Origin: Shewanella sp. KT0246
GTDB lineage: Bacteria; Pseudomonadota; Gammaproteobacteria; Enterobacterales; Shewanellaceae
Assembly (NCBI RefSeq): GCF_019654955.1
Contig: NZ_BPEV01000037.1
Coordinates: forward strand, 1-46,362
Direction: 5' to 3'
Length of the DNA: 46,362 bases
Notes under the pieces: model-generated
What the model saw: only the letters and a program-made list of their open reading frames with translations
The model's database searches: none
What the model was told of the DNA's origin: nothing
Position numbers and translations under genes: made by a program
Part shown: positions 1-8,870 of the stretch, in pieces
Layout: every line of letters starts with the position of its first letter
How positions within the stretch are numbered: position 1 is the first letter of the stretch

Positions 1-12
1 GGCGCCTTTTTA
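1..12 (+). terminator. Possible right arm of a terminator of an outside gene
   Basis: The window opens with GGCGCC followed directly by a T-run, the typical 3' half of a rho-independent terminator. The left arm would lie outside the window, so this cannot be confirmed. Confidence 0.3.
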
Positions 13-36
13 TTCGCATAAAATACAAATTATTAA

Positions 37-1341
37 CTAAGCATTTTTAACTTGATCTTCAAAGCTTGAGCCAACTTTACCTGCTTGAGAGTTATTAAAG
101 ATTTCTTCGTTGAACTCGCCTTCAGATTTAGCAATCACGACAGTAGCTACTGAGTCACCGGTGACGTTTACTGCTGTACGGATCATATCTAATAGACGGT
201 CTACACCAATAATTAGTGCAATACCTTCAACAGGAAGACCAACTTGGTTAAGTACCATGGCAAGCATGATTAGACCAACACCAGGAACACCAGCGGTACC
301 GATAGAGGCTAAGGTTGCGGTTACAACCACTAAGGCATAATCCATAAGACCTAATTCAATACCAAATACTTGGGCAATAAATACCGTTGCAACACCTTGC
401 ATGATAGCAGTGCCATCCATGTTGATGGTTGCACCTAAAGGCAGAGTAAATGAAGCGACTTTATTGTCAGCACCTAAACGGTGTTCACATGTTTCAATCG
501 TTACAGGTAACGTCGCATTTGAACTCGCGGTGCTGAAAGCAAATAGCTGAACATCACGCATCTTGCGCAAGAACATAAATGGACTGAGCCCAGTAAATGT
601 TTTCAACAGTGTTGGATAAACCACTAATGCCTGTACTAGCAACACGAAAATGACTAAGAAGAAGTATTGAACCACACTGCCTAAGGTTTCTAGTCCAAGA
701 GTTAAGCTTAACTTAGCCATTAGAGCAAAGACACCGTATGGTGCAAGTTGCATGACTAGCGTTACTACACGCATGATGACTTCGTTTAAGTCATTAAATA
801 GCGCGGATACACGAGCGCCGCGTTCACCAATATGAGAAATGGCAAAACCAAAGATGACTGCAAAAATGATAATTTGCAGCATGTTGCCTTGGCTCATAGC
901 TTCAATTGGGTTAGTCGGCACAATGTTAATCACTACTTCAGAAAGGCTTGGTGCATCTTTGGCACTGAATTCCATTGCTGAAGTGGCAAGTGACGCATTA
1001 CCAGGATGAACGATAATAGCGAGTGTGATTGCAACGGTGAGTGCAATTGCAGTAGTGAACATATAAAAGGCAATGGTTTTACCGCCTAGTCGCCCTAATT
1101 TAGAGGGATCGCTCAATGAACTTGTACCACAAACCAGTGATACAAACACGAGTGGTACTACTAACATTTTCAAACTTGAAATAAATATTGTTCCGACAAC
1201 ATGTAAAATGCCTTCGGTTATATAGTCTTTTACAAAAAGGCTTTCTGGAAATACGTTTCTCAGAATTAATCCGAGAAGAATACCCGCACCCATACCTATG
1301 AGGATTTTGCTTGTTAAACCAAGCTTACTATTTTTATTCAA
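37..1341 (-). CDS. Dicarboxylate/amino-acid:cation symporter (DAACS/GltP family)
   Basis: Inner-membrane secondary transporter that takes up acidic amino acids or C4-dicarboxylates with Na+ or H+. The 434-residue length fits the family. Seen in the sequence: a serine-rich re-entrant hairpin motif SSNATLP near residues 270-277, the NMDGT substrate/cation motif of TM7 near residue 306, and a second hairpin segment GVPGVGLIML further on; the N-terminal half is strongly hydrophobic. The start is a TTG codon (1341-1339) preceded by a very strong Shine-Dalgarno, GGAAGGAAG, ending about 5 nt upstream; the next in-frame ATG (residue 17) lies inside the first membrane helix. The gene is divergent from the lipoprotein gene at 1575. 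Substrate (glutamate, aspartate, succinate or serine) cannot be read from the sequence. Its ribosome-binding site is perfectly complementary to a linker of the predicted sRNA at 18078-18236. Confidence 0.93.
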   Translation of the reverse strand: MNKNSKLGLTSKILIGMGAGILLGLILRNVFPESLFVKDYITEGILHVVGTIFISSLKMLVVPLVFVSLVCGTSSLSDPSKLGRLGGKTIAFYMFTTAIALTVAITLAIIVHPGNASLATSAMEFSAKDAPSLSEVVINIVPTNPIEAMSQGNMLQIIIFAVIFGFAISHIGERGARVSALFNDLNEVIMRVVTLVMQLAPYGVFALMAKLSLTLGLETLGSVVQYFFLVIFVLLVQALVVYPTLLKTFTGLSPFMFLRKMRDVQLFAFSTASSNATLPVTIETCEHRLGADNKVASFTLPLGATINMDGTAIMQGVATVFIAQVFGIELGLMDYALVVVTATLASIGTAGVPGVGLIMLAMVLNQVGLPVEGIALIIGVDRLLDMIRTAVNVTGDSVATVVIAKSEGEFNEEIFNNSQAGKVGSSFEDQVKNA

Positions 1342-1574
1342 AACTACTTCCTTCCAATCTCAATCATCGATTTTTAATGATTTTTATATTTATCTTTTAA
1401 AGCCTAGCAGGAAAATAAATCTTATGAAACGGTGTAAAAGTTAAAGTTTTTAAGGAAAAATGCCGAATAAAACAGTAGAGTAACAAAAAAGTTACCAGAT
1501 TTTTGTGTAATATCGCGATATAAGTAACTATTATAAATCTTAAGTACGATTTTAATGTAACAGGGAGACTGACA

Positions 1575-4127
1575 ATGAGGTCAGCACAAAGACTATTTTT
1601 AGCGCTTTTGAGTTCAATTTTTCTTTTCGCTTGTAGTGGTGGAGGAAGCATTTCAGATGACGGTGGTGGGGGAACGACTCCTACTGAAACTTTTACAGTT
1701 GAACTGGTTTCTTCAGTCGCATCCGATGAAGTAGTAGATGCAACTACCGGAGCACTATTAACCGCTACAGTTAAAAGTTCAATAAATGGCGCAGTCTCTG
1801 GTGAGTTAGTTACCTTTGAGTTGAGCAATCAAGAATTAGGTTCTTTTGATGTTTCAACTGCAACAGCTGTAACCAATTCAGAAGGCGTTGCAACTATTAA
1901 CCTCTTTTCAGCTGAAATTGCAGGCTCAGGTTCTGTGACCGCCAGTATCGCATCTGGTGAAGCTGGTACTGTTGCATTTACTATGCTTGGCGATGGTGGT
2001 GAAGCGGGCGGTGGATCCCAAGTAAGTCTCAAGTTATATAATGCTGCTGGTGAAGAAGTTGAAACGATTAGTACACTTGTTCCAGGTGTTTTAGTTGCTA
2101 CAGTAACTGGTATCAGCAAGCCAACGATTGTTTCGTTTAGTTCTGAAATTGGTGACTTGCCAATAACTTCAGCGGTAACAAATGGTGAGAATCAAGCATC
2201 TGTAGATATTTATGCAGGTAGCTCTTTAGGGGCAGGAACAGTTACCGCATCACTTTCTACCGGTGAGAAAGGCGAAGCGATTGTTGTTGTCGGAGCAACA
2301 AATGTTGTGATGGGAAGCGGTTCTCCTTTTACTGAGGGAGTAGCTGAAGTCAGCACTTCTGATTTATCTGCTGGTGGCACAGCAACAGTTACTGTTCTTA
2401 TACAAGATGAGGAAGGTAATCCATTCACACAACCTATTGATGTGAATTTTTCATCGACTTGTGCGACAAAGGTTCCTGCACAGGCTCAATTAAGTTCTCC
2501 AGTTTCATCTTCAAACGGCGTTGCCACATCTACTTATCTAGCACAAGGTTGTGTTGGGGAAGATCAGATTAATGTAACTGCAAATGCGGGTGGTATCAGT
2601 TTATCAGCTGTTGCAACTATCAATGTTTTACAGTCTGATATTGGCAGTATTGTGTTTGTATCAGCTGAGCCTGAAAATATTGGAATTTTAGGTACCGGTG
2701 GTATTGAATCATCAGTGGTGAAGTTTCAAGTTCTTGATAAAAATAGTAATGTCGTAGCTAATCAAGCTGTAGATTTCTCGTTAAATACTGTTGTCGGTGG
2801 CATTTCAATCGATCCAATTACTGCGACCACTAATAATGAAGGCATTGTTCAGACAGTGGTAACCACTGGTACAGTCGCAACATCTGTTCGAGTTACGGGC
2901 ACTATTCAGGGGTCATCTCCTGTTATTTCAAGTCAATCAAGCCAATTAGTTGTTTCAACGGGTATTCCTGACCAAGACAGTTTTTCATTATCTTCAACAA
3001 TTTTAAACGCTGAAGGTTGGAATAAAGAGGGGACTGAGGTTGAAGTCACAGCTCGAATGGCTGATGCATTCAATAACCCTGTGCCTGATGGAACAACAGT
3101 ATCTTTTACAACCGAAGGTGGTTCGATTGAAGATGCATGTCAGACTATCAATGGTGCTTGTTCGGTTGTGTGGACATCACAGTTACCACGTCCCGAAGGT
3201 AAAAGCTTTTATGATGCTCTAGGAGTTCAAGTATTAAGCCCAATACAAGATCTAAAGTGCTATAAATTATCGGACAAAACAGAAGATCCAACTTGTGAAG
3301 AAGATAATATTGTTTCCGGTAACTATTATGGCCAACCTTATGGTGGTCGAGCAACAATTACTGCCACTGCTATTGGTGAAGAATCATTCCCAGATTTGAA
3401 TGGTAATGGTCGCTTTGATGCCGATGAAATGAATGAATTTTTAACTGGTACTGATGTTACTGGTGAGAAGTTTGATTTAGATGATGCATTTAATGATTAC
3501 AATGAAGATACAGTTTTCAATCCACAAGCTGATGATGCTTTAAAAGGTCTTGATGGTGGTTCATTAGAAGAATTGATTGATTTCAATGTCAATACCGTTT
3601 TTGACAAAGCTGATGGTTTATACAATGGTGTGCTTTGTTCAGACCCTGTTCACGCAGGTTGTGCTGATGGGGTGAGTGATTCTAAGTCATTATTTGTAAG
3701 ACGTAGTATTGTAATCGTGATGTCAGGAAGTACTGCTGTTGTGTCTCTACCTGAAGACATTAAAATATTTGATGAAGAAAGTGGGGAAGATGTTGATGGG
3801 AACCCAATTGTAGTTGACCGAGAGCATGACGGAAATTCTCCAATTCAAATTATTGGTAAAGGTTCTGCTAGTGTAGTATTTACTCTTTCTGATTTACATA
3901 ATCAGCAATTACCAGCTGGTACCACAGTGACCTTTAAAGCGTCTGCAGGGGCTGTAAGTAGTACCTCGACAATTACATGGCCTAGCTCAAACCATAACGG
4001 TGGCCTTGATTTAGCCGTATCGCTAAAAGGTGAAGATGAACCCAATTCGGGTGTGTTCTCAGTAACAACTGAAACCCCCGGAGGCGTATTAACAGAAGTG
4101 CTATCAATTCCAATTAAAATACTTTAA
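1575..4127 (+). CDS. Large outer-membrane lipoprotein with bacterial Ig-like (Big-1/invasin-type) repeats
   Basis: Predicted surface or periplasm-facing lipoprotein of 850 residues. A lipoprotein signal peptide is visible: a hydrophobic stretch at residues 7-19 ending in lipobox L-F-A-C with Cys20, followed by a Gly/Ser/Asp-rich flexible linker. The rest is a series of roughly 100-residue beta-rich repeats with the alternating Thr/Val/Ser pattern and 'G-x-A-x-A-T/S' strands of invasin-type Ig domains. Around residues 607-620 is an Asp/Asn-rich loop (DLNGNGRFDADE) that resembles a calcium-binding EF-hand or dockerin loop, followed by an acidic stretch. Paired cysteines in the middle section suggest disulfides. 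A GGGAG ribosome-binding site lies 7 nt before the ATG. It stands alone between divergent and convergent neighbours, with its own terminator. No binding partner or function can be assigned; adhesion or envelope structure is inference. Confidence 0.85.
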   Translation: MRSAQRLFLALLSSIFLFACSGGGSISDDGGGGTTPTETFTVELVSSVASDEVVDATTGALLTATVKSSINGAVSGELVTFELSNQELGSFDVSTATAVTNSEGVATINLFSAEIAGSGSVTASIASGEAGTVAFTMLGDGGEAGGGSQVSLKLYNAAGEEVETISTLVPGVLVATVTGISKPTIVSFSSEIGDLPITSAVTNGENQASVDIYAGSSLGAGTVTASLSTGEKGEAIVVVGATNVVMGSGSPFTEGVAEVSTSDLSAGGTATVTVLIQDEEGNPFTQPIDVNFSSTCATKVPAQAQLSSPVSSSNGVATSTYLAQGCVGEDQINVTANAGGISLSAVATINVLQSDIGSIVFVSAEPENIGILGTGGIESSVVKFQVLDKNSNVVANQAVDFSLNTVVGGISIDPITATTNNEGIVQTVVTTGTVATSVRVTGTIQGSSPVISSQSSQLVVSTGIPDQDSFSLSSTILNAEGWNKEGTEVEVTARMADAFNNPVPDGTTVSFTTEGGSIEDACQTINGACSVVWTSQLPRPEGKSFYDALGVQVLSPIQDLKCYKLSDKTEDPTCEEDNIVSGNYYGQPYGGRATITATAIGEESFPDLNGNGRFDADEMNEFLTGTDVTGEKFDLDDAFNDYNEDTVFNPQADDALKGLDGGSLEELIDFNVNTVFDKADGLYNGVLCSDPVHAGCADGVSDSKSLFVRRSIVIVMSGSTAVVSLPEDIKIFDEESGEDVDGNPIVVDREHDGNSPIQIIGKGSASVVFTLSDLHNQQLPAGTTVTFKASAGAVSSTSTITWPSSNHNGGLDLAVSLKGEDEPNSGVFSVTTETPGGVLTEVLSIPIKIL

Positions 4128-4148
4128 CTTGAATCATAAGATACAAAA

Positions 4149-4176
4149 ATGCCGCTCATTGAGCGGCATTTTTTAT
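4149..4176. terminator. Bidirectional rho-independent terminator (lipoprotein gene / astB)
   Basis: GCCGCTC-ATT-GAGCGGC perfect 7-bp stem with A-run on the left and T-run on the right, between two convergent genes, so it can serve both. Confidence 0.9.
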
Positions 4177-4197
4177 GCTTATTAAAAGAAGTATTAT

Positions 4198-5532
4198 TTA
4201 CTTTTGGAATTGATAAACACTGCCCAATTTTAAAATCTGGGTTAATTCATCTAACGCGGTGCGTGATTCAATTATTAATTGCGGATCAGCTAAGTCCTTT
4301 ACTTCTAAACTGTCGCGGTAATGTTTATCTACCCAGACATTTAGTCGATTAAATAATGCATCATTCATTAATGTGTTTTGATTAACGGCTGATATTTCTA
4401 ATTCACTCATTGCAACCCGCAGACGTAAACAAGCAGGGCCGCCGCCATTTTGCATACTTTGTTTCACATCATAATACTGTACTTGTTTAATAGGCGTGCC
4501 TAAAGTCACCAGCTCATTGAGGTAAGCAAATACCGCAGGGTTCTCTTGACAGTTAGTAGGCGCAATAATCGCCATTTCGCCGTTTGGTAGGGTAATAATC
4601 TGAGTATTAAATAAATAACTCTTAACAGCATCGTTAATTGAAACTTGATCCGTTGCGACTTTAATAAAGTGCACATCGGTGTTCATCTTGCTGCGGATTT
4701 CTTCAAATTTGGCTTCAGTATTTAAAAAAGCTTGTTCGTGATAGAACAATACATTTTGGTTACCAACTGAAATCACATCGTTATGAAATACACCTTGATC
4801 AATCACGCTTGGGTTTTGCTGCATAAAGACGCTGCTTTCTTCATCTAGTTGATGCAAGCGAGCAACAGCTTGTGACGCTTCTAATGTTTGCCTAGCTGGG
4901 TATTTAGTCGGTTTAACTGCATTCGGATTAGTTGCTTCTTGTCCGTAAACAAATAGCTCTACACCTGAGTGGCCGTAATCCTGGCAAAGGCGAGTGTGAT
5001 TGGCTGCGCCTTCATCACCAAAACTTGCGTGTTCAGGTAAATGCAGATGATGCTTAAAAAAACGCTCATCTTTAAATGTCGCTTTTAGAATATTACCTGT
5101 CGTTAACGGCTCAATGCTGCGGTGCAGCTTATCGACCAAGTTTGCTGGTGTGAAATGCACTTTCCCATCGCGAGTATCAGCACTCGGTGAGACTGTGGCC
5201 GCATTTGCAGTCCACATTGATGATGCACTGCAACAGGCATTTAATAAAGCAGGAGCATGCTTAGCGGCTTGGTTTAGTACTTCAGTGTCAGAACCTGCAA
5301 AACCCATACGGCGAAGAGAGTGAAGGTCAGGACGTTCTTGAGGGGCTAATACTCCTTGAATCATACCTAAGTCAGCAAGTGCTTTTGCTTTTTTCAGTCC
5401 TTGCTTCGCGGCAGACTTTGGATTTGAAGCTTGCGCAGCGTTGCTATATGAGGCTACATTACCAAAAGATAAACCTGCATAATTGTGGGTTGGTCCGACA
5501 AGTCCATCAAAGTTCGCTTCGAAGTGCTTCAT
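4198..5532 (-). CDS. astB: N-succinylarginine dihydrolase
   Basis: Second enzyme of the arginine succinyltransferase (AST) pathway: hydrolyses N2-succinylarginine to N2-succinylornithine, two ammonia and CO2 in the cytoplasm. The 444-residue protein begins with the family N-terminus (FDGLVGPTHNYAGLS). The catalytic triad can be placed: Glu174 in GDEGAANHTR, His250 in GVFHNDV and Cys368 in NGGGPACLRLRV, close to the positions known for the E. coli enzyme (174, 248, 365). The ATG start has an AAGGAT ribosome-binding site 7 nt upstream. No other ast gene lies nearby, so it is separate from the rest of the pathway here. A 13-bp tandem repeat sits in its leader (5558-5582). Confidence 0.97.
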   Translation of the reverse strand: MKHFEANFDGLVGPTHNYAGLSFGNVASYSNAAQASNPKSAAKQGLKKAKALADLGMIQGVLAPQERPDLHSLRRMGFAGSDTEVLNQAAKHAPALLNACCSASSMWTANAATVSPSADTRDGKVHFTPANLVDKLHRSIEPLTTGNILKATFKDERFFKHHLHLPEHASFGDEGAANHTRLCQDYGHSGVELFVYGQEATNPNAVKPTKYPARQTLEASQAVARLHQLDEESSVFMQQNPSVIDQGVFHNDVISVGNQNVLFYHEQAFLNTEAKFEEIRSKMNTDVHFIKVATDQVSINDAVKSYLFNTQIITLPNGEMAIIAPTNCQENPAVFAYLNELVTLGTPIKQVQYYDVKQSMQNGGGPACLRLRVAMSELEISAVNQNTLMNDALFNRLNVWVDKHYRDSLEVKDLADPQLIIESRTALDELTQILKLGSVYQFQK

Positions 5533-5892
5533 TTATTATCCTTAAAAAATATTTATTATTGTTATGAAATATTGTTATGAAAATGAGTTCATTTGCTGCT
5601 AGGTACTGCAAGAATACAGCCAGTATACTGATGAAATAGGCCTTAACAAGCGGTGACTTTGGTCTCAAAAATTGAAAAAGTGACTAAACATGCACAACTT
5701 TTACTTGCTAGACCATAAATAATGAAATATTACTTTTAATTAACGCAATATTATTTTTTTTCATTTTTTATAATTGATTAAAAAATGGCTCGCTGGACAC
5801 ATATTAGAGGTATTTACTTGAAACATTCGTCTCAACACTCTATATATGGAACCAATTTAATCTATCAGAGACTTTTTGGCGCAAATTAAACT
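5533..5892. other. Intergenic region between astB and topA
   Basis: AT-rich divergent promoter region. It holds the tandem repeat attgttatgaaat (5558-5570 and 5571-5582, the last base diverging) in the astB leader, a candidate -10 box TATAAT at 5769-5774 for topA without a convincing -35, and a 34-codon ORF that ends 3 nt before topA. Confidence 0.6.
5785..5889 (+). CDS. Possible 34-residue leader ORF before topA
   Basis: An ATG-started frame of 34 codons (begins MARWTHIRGIYLK, ends RLFGAN) stops at 5887-5889, three bases before the topA ATG. No good ribosome-binding site precedes its ATG, and topA itself also lacks a clear one, so translational coupling is conceivable. There is no recognisable family. 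It may equally be chance in a short 5' leader. Confidence 0.2.
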   Translation: MARWTHIRGIYLKHSSQHSIYGTNLIYQRLFGAN

Positions 5893-8556
5893 ATGGGTAA
5901 ATCGCTAGTTATTGTCGAATCGCCGGCCAAAGCCAAGACTATTAATAAATACCTTGGTAAAGAATTCATCGTTAAATCGAGTGTAGGTCATATCCGTGAT
6001 TTGCCTACATCATCATCGCCTGACAGCAAGGTTGCGACTAAAACGCCTGCTGAAGTTAGGAAAATGGCCCCTGAAGAGAAAGCCAAGTATAAGCTACAAC
6101 GTGATAAACGTGCGTTAGTGGCTCGTATGGGAATTAACCCTGAAAAAGGCTGGGCTGCTAAATACCAAATATTACCTGGTAAAGAAAAAGTCGTTAAAGA
6201 ATTAAAAGCGCTTGCTGAAAAAGCCGACCACATCTATCTCGCAACCGATTTGGATAGAGAGGGAGAAGCAATTGCTTGGCATTTACAAGAGATCATTGGT
6301 GGTGACGAATCTCGTTATCAACGAGTTGTCTTTAACGAAATTACCAAATCTGCTATCCAAGATGCTTTCAGTGAGCCTTCAGCTCTTGATACCAATATGG
6401 TTAATGCACAACAAGCTCGTCGATTCCTCGATCGCGTTGTGGGTTTCATGGTGTCACCATTACTTTGGAAAAAAGTAGCGCGCGGTTTATCTGCTGGTCG
6501 AGTTCAATCGGTTGCAGTGCGTCTAGTGGTTGAACGTGAAGGCGAGATTAAAGCATTTGTGCCAGAAGAATTCTGGGATGTTCATGCTGACCTAGCTACT
6601 TCACAGCAGCAAAAGCTTAAAATGCAAGTTGCCAAGTTTCAATCAGCGGCATTTAGCCCGATTAATGAAGCTCAAGCTCAAGTTGCACTAGATGCATTAA
6701 AAGATGCCAAGTTTGTTGTCACTGGTCGTGATGACAAAGCGACATCAAGCAAACCTTCTGCACCATATATTACTTCTACACTGCAACAAGCTGCGAGTAC
6801 GCGACTTGGTTTCGGTGTTAAGAAGACCATGATGATGGCGCAACGTTTGTACGAAGCGGGCCATATTACTTATATGCGTACCGATTCTACAAACTTAAGT
6901 AAAGAAGCCGTTGAAGGCGTGCGTGACATGATTGGTTCAGAGTACGGTAAGAAGTATTTACCTGAACAACCATTACGTTATGGTAGCAAAGAAGGTGCTC
7001 AAGAGGCGCATGAAGCTATCAGGCCGTCAAACGTCATCGTACAGTCAGCATCTTTAACAGATATGGAAAGAGACGCTCAGCGTCTTTATGAGCTCATTTG
7101 GCGACAATTTGTTGCTTGTCAGATGATGCCTGCCAAATATGATGCAACTCGTCTTACTGTTACCGCAGGTGATTACGAATTAAAAGCCAGTGGTCGCACA
7201 TTACGTTTTGATGGTTGGACTAAAGTTCAGCCACCAATGGGTAAGAAGAATGATGAAGACAACACTTTACCACCTTTAGATAAAGGTGATGTGTTAGACC
7301 TTAATGAGCTATTGCCGAAACAGCATTTTACTAAACCGCCAGCGCGCTTTAGTGAAGCATCATTGGTCAAAGAACTTGAAAAACGCGGTATCGGTCGTCC
7401 ATCAACCTATGCAACGATTATTTCTACGATTCAAGATCGTGGTTATGTCAAAGTTGAAAACCGTCGATTCTTCGCTGAAAAGATGGGTGAAATCGTTAGT
7501 GACCGCCTAGTTGAAAGCTTTAGCGACATTATGAACTTTGACTTTACTGCTAGCATGGAGCAAACGCTCGATGACGTAGCTCAAGGTAAGTTAGAGTGGA
7601 AAACCGTACTTGATGGTTTCTATGCTGAATTAACTAAGCAGCTCAAAAATGCTGAGTTAGATCCTGAAGAAGGTGGTATGCGTCTCAATGAGATGGTACT
7701 TGCTGAAGACATTAAATGTCCTACTTGTGGCCGTCCAATGGGGATCCGCACAGGTACAACCGGTGTATTCCTAGGTTGTTCAGGTTATGCATTGCCGCCG
7801 AAAGAACGTTGTAAGACGACAATGAACTTAACGCCTGGTGAAGAAGCGGTTAGTGATAATGAAGATGCTGAAACTGATGCTCTTCGCGCCAAACATCGTT
7901 GTGGTAAATGTGGCACAGCAATGGACAGCTACTTAATCGATGAAGGCCGTAAATTGCATGTTTGTGGTAATAACCCAACGTGTGAAGGGTACGAAATCGA
8001 AGCGGGACAGTTCAAGATTAAAGGCTATGAAGGCCCAATCATTGAGTGTGATAAATGCGGCAATGATATGGAACTTAAAAATGGTCGCTTCGGTAAGTAC
8101 TTTGGCTGTACTAATACAGAGTGTAAAAATACTCGTAAGCTGCTTAAGAGCGGTGAAGCAGCGCCGCCAAAAGAAGATCCGATCTTCTTACCTGATTTAA
8201 AATGTACAAAGTCTGACGCGCATTTCGTTTTACGTGACGGCGCTGCAGGTATTTTCCTAGCTGCAAGTACATTCCCTAAATCCCGTGAGACTCGTGCACC
8301 GTTAGTTGAAGAGCTTGTGCATTACCGTGACCAACTATGGCCAAAATATCAGTACCTAGCTGATGCCCCGGTTACAGATGATGATGGTAATAAAGCCGCC
8401 GTTAAATTTAGCCGTAAAACTAAGGAGCAATATGTTGCGACTGAAGTTGATGGCAAAGCGACAGGTTGGTCTTCGAAGTTTATTGGTGGCAAGTGGGTAA
8501 GCGAATCTACTAAGAAAAAGCCAGCAAAAAAAGCGGTCAAGAAAAAAGCCTCTTAA
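5893..8556 (+). CDS. topA: DNA topoisomerase I (type IA)
   Basis: Relaxes negatively supercoiled DNA by single-strand passage. The 887-residue protein opens with the TOPRIM segment (GKSLVIVESPAKAKTI) and carries the Mg-binding DLDREGEAIAWH motif near residues 117-128. The catalytic tyrosine is Tyr327 in the conserved ITYMRTDSTNLS motif (Tyr319 in E. coli). C-terminal zinc ribbons follow: a four-Cys finger starting CPTCGRPMG, one starting CGKCGTAMD and one starting CDKCGNDME. A last ribbon-like repeat has lost its cysteines, and the tail is Lys-rich (KKKPAKKAVKKK). The neighbour cysB is next but one, a pairing also known from E. coli. The ribosome-binding site is weak; a short ORF ends just before the start. 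Confidence 0.98.
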   Translation: MGKSLVIVESPAKAKTINKYLGKEFIVKSSVGHIRDLPTSSSPDSKVATKTPAEVRKMAPEEKAKYKLQRDKRALVARMGINPEKGWAAKYQILPGKEKVVKELKALAEKADHIYLATDLDREGEAIAWHLQEIIGGDESRYQRVVFNEITKSAIQDAFSEPSALDTNMVNAQQARRFLDRVVGFMVSPLLWKKVARGLSAGRVQSVAVRLVVEREGEIKAFVPEEFWDVHADLATSQQQKLKMQVAKFQSAAFSPINEAQAQVALDALKDAKFVVTGRDDKATSSKPSAPYITSTLQQAASTRLGFGVKKTMMMAQRLYEAGHITYMRTDSTNLSKEAVEGVRDMIGSEYGKKYLPEQPLRYGSKEGAQEAHEAIRPSNVIVQSASLTDMERDAQRLYELIWRQFVACQMMPAKYDATRLTVTAGDYELKASGRTLRFDGWTKVQPPMGKKNDEDNTLPPLDKGDVLDLNELLPKQHFTKPPARFSEASLVKELEKRGIGRPSTYATIISTIQDRGYVKVENRRFFAEKMGEIVSDRLVESFSDIMNFDFTASMEQTLDDVAQGKLEWKTVLDGFYAELTKQLKNAELDPEEGGMRLNEMVLAEDIKCPTCGRPMGIRTGTTGVFLGCSGYALPPKERCKTTMNLTPGEEAVSDNEDAETDALRAKHRCGKCGTAMDSYLIDEGRKLHVCGNNPTCEGYEIEAGQFKIKGYEGPIIECDKCGNDMELKNGRFGKYFGCTNTECKNTRKLLKSGEAAPPKEDPIFLPDLKCTKSDAHFVLRDGAAGIFLAASTFPKSRETRAPLVEELVHYRDQLWPKYQYLADAPVTDDDGNKAAVKFSRKTKEQYVATEVDGKATGWSSKFIGGKWVSESTKKKPAKKAVKKKAS

Positions 8557-8576
8557 TTTGATTAAGCTTTAAATTT

Positions 8577-8604
8577 AAATGGGACCTAAGGGTCCCATTT
8601 TTGT
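8577..8604 (+). terminator. topA terminator
   Basis: GGGACC-CTAAGG-type stem-loop (gggacctaagggtccc at 8581-8596) followed by ATTTTTGTTT. Confidence 0.9.
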
Positions 8605-8803
8605 TTCTGATTTTTAGCTGGGATCCGATGTATGCCTTTGTTTTTAAAGGTAAAAATATTAAATCAATGATTTGTGCCTTTCAAGATTAACTCGTAGGCT
8701 CATTTAACATACTAGGGTACCAAATAGATACTTAGCCAAAGTGACTCATCAGTTAGACCCATTCAATCTATTGTTAAGTAATTACATACTTTTTCACAAA
8801 TAC

Positions 8804-8826
8804 AAAAAAGCCTCTTTCGAGGCTTT
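8804..8826 (-). terminator. Terminator of the membrane coiled-coil gene
   Basis: GCCTC-TTTC-GAGGC stem at 8810-8823 with an A6 run on its left, which reads as a U-run on the minus strand. Confidence 0.85.
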
Positions 8827-8870
8827 AATTAAATAATCAACTTATATGCTTGAAAAACCTAATGAGCGCT

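Larger units (their letters stand above)
8557..8870. other. Intergenic region after topA
   Basis: Contains only the two convergent terminators described separately (8577-8604 and 8804-8826). No further gene or RNA signal was seen between them. Confidence 0.6.

Noticed and set aside
1397..2119. Minus-strand frames opposite the lipoprotein gene
   Set aside because: Shadows of the lipoprotein coding sequence without ribosome-binding sites or family features.
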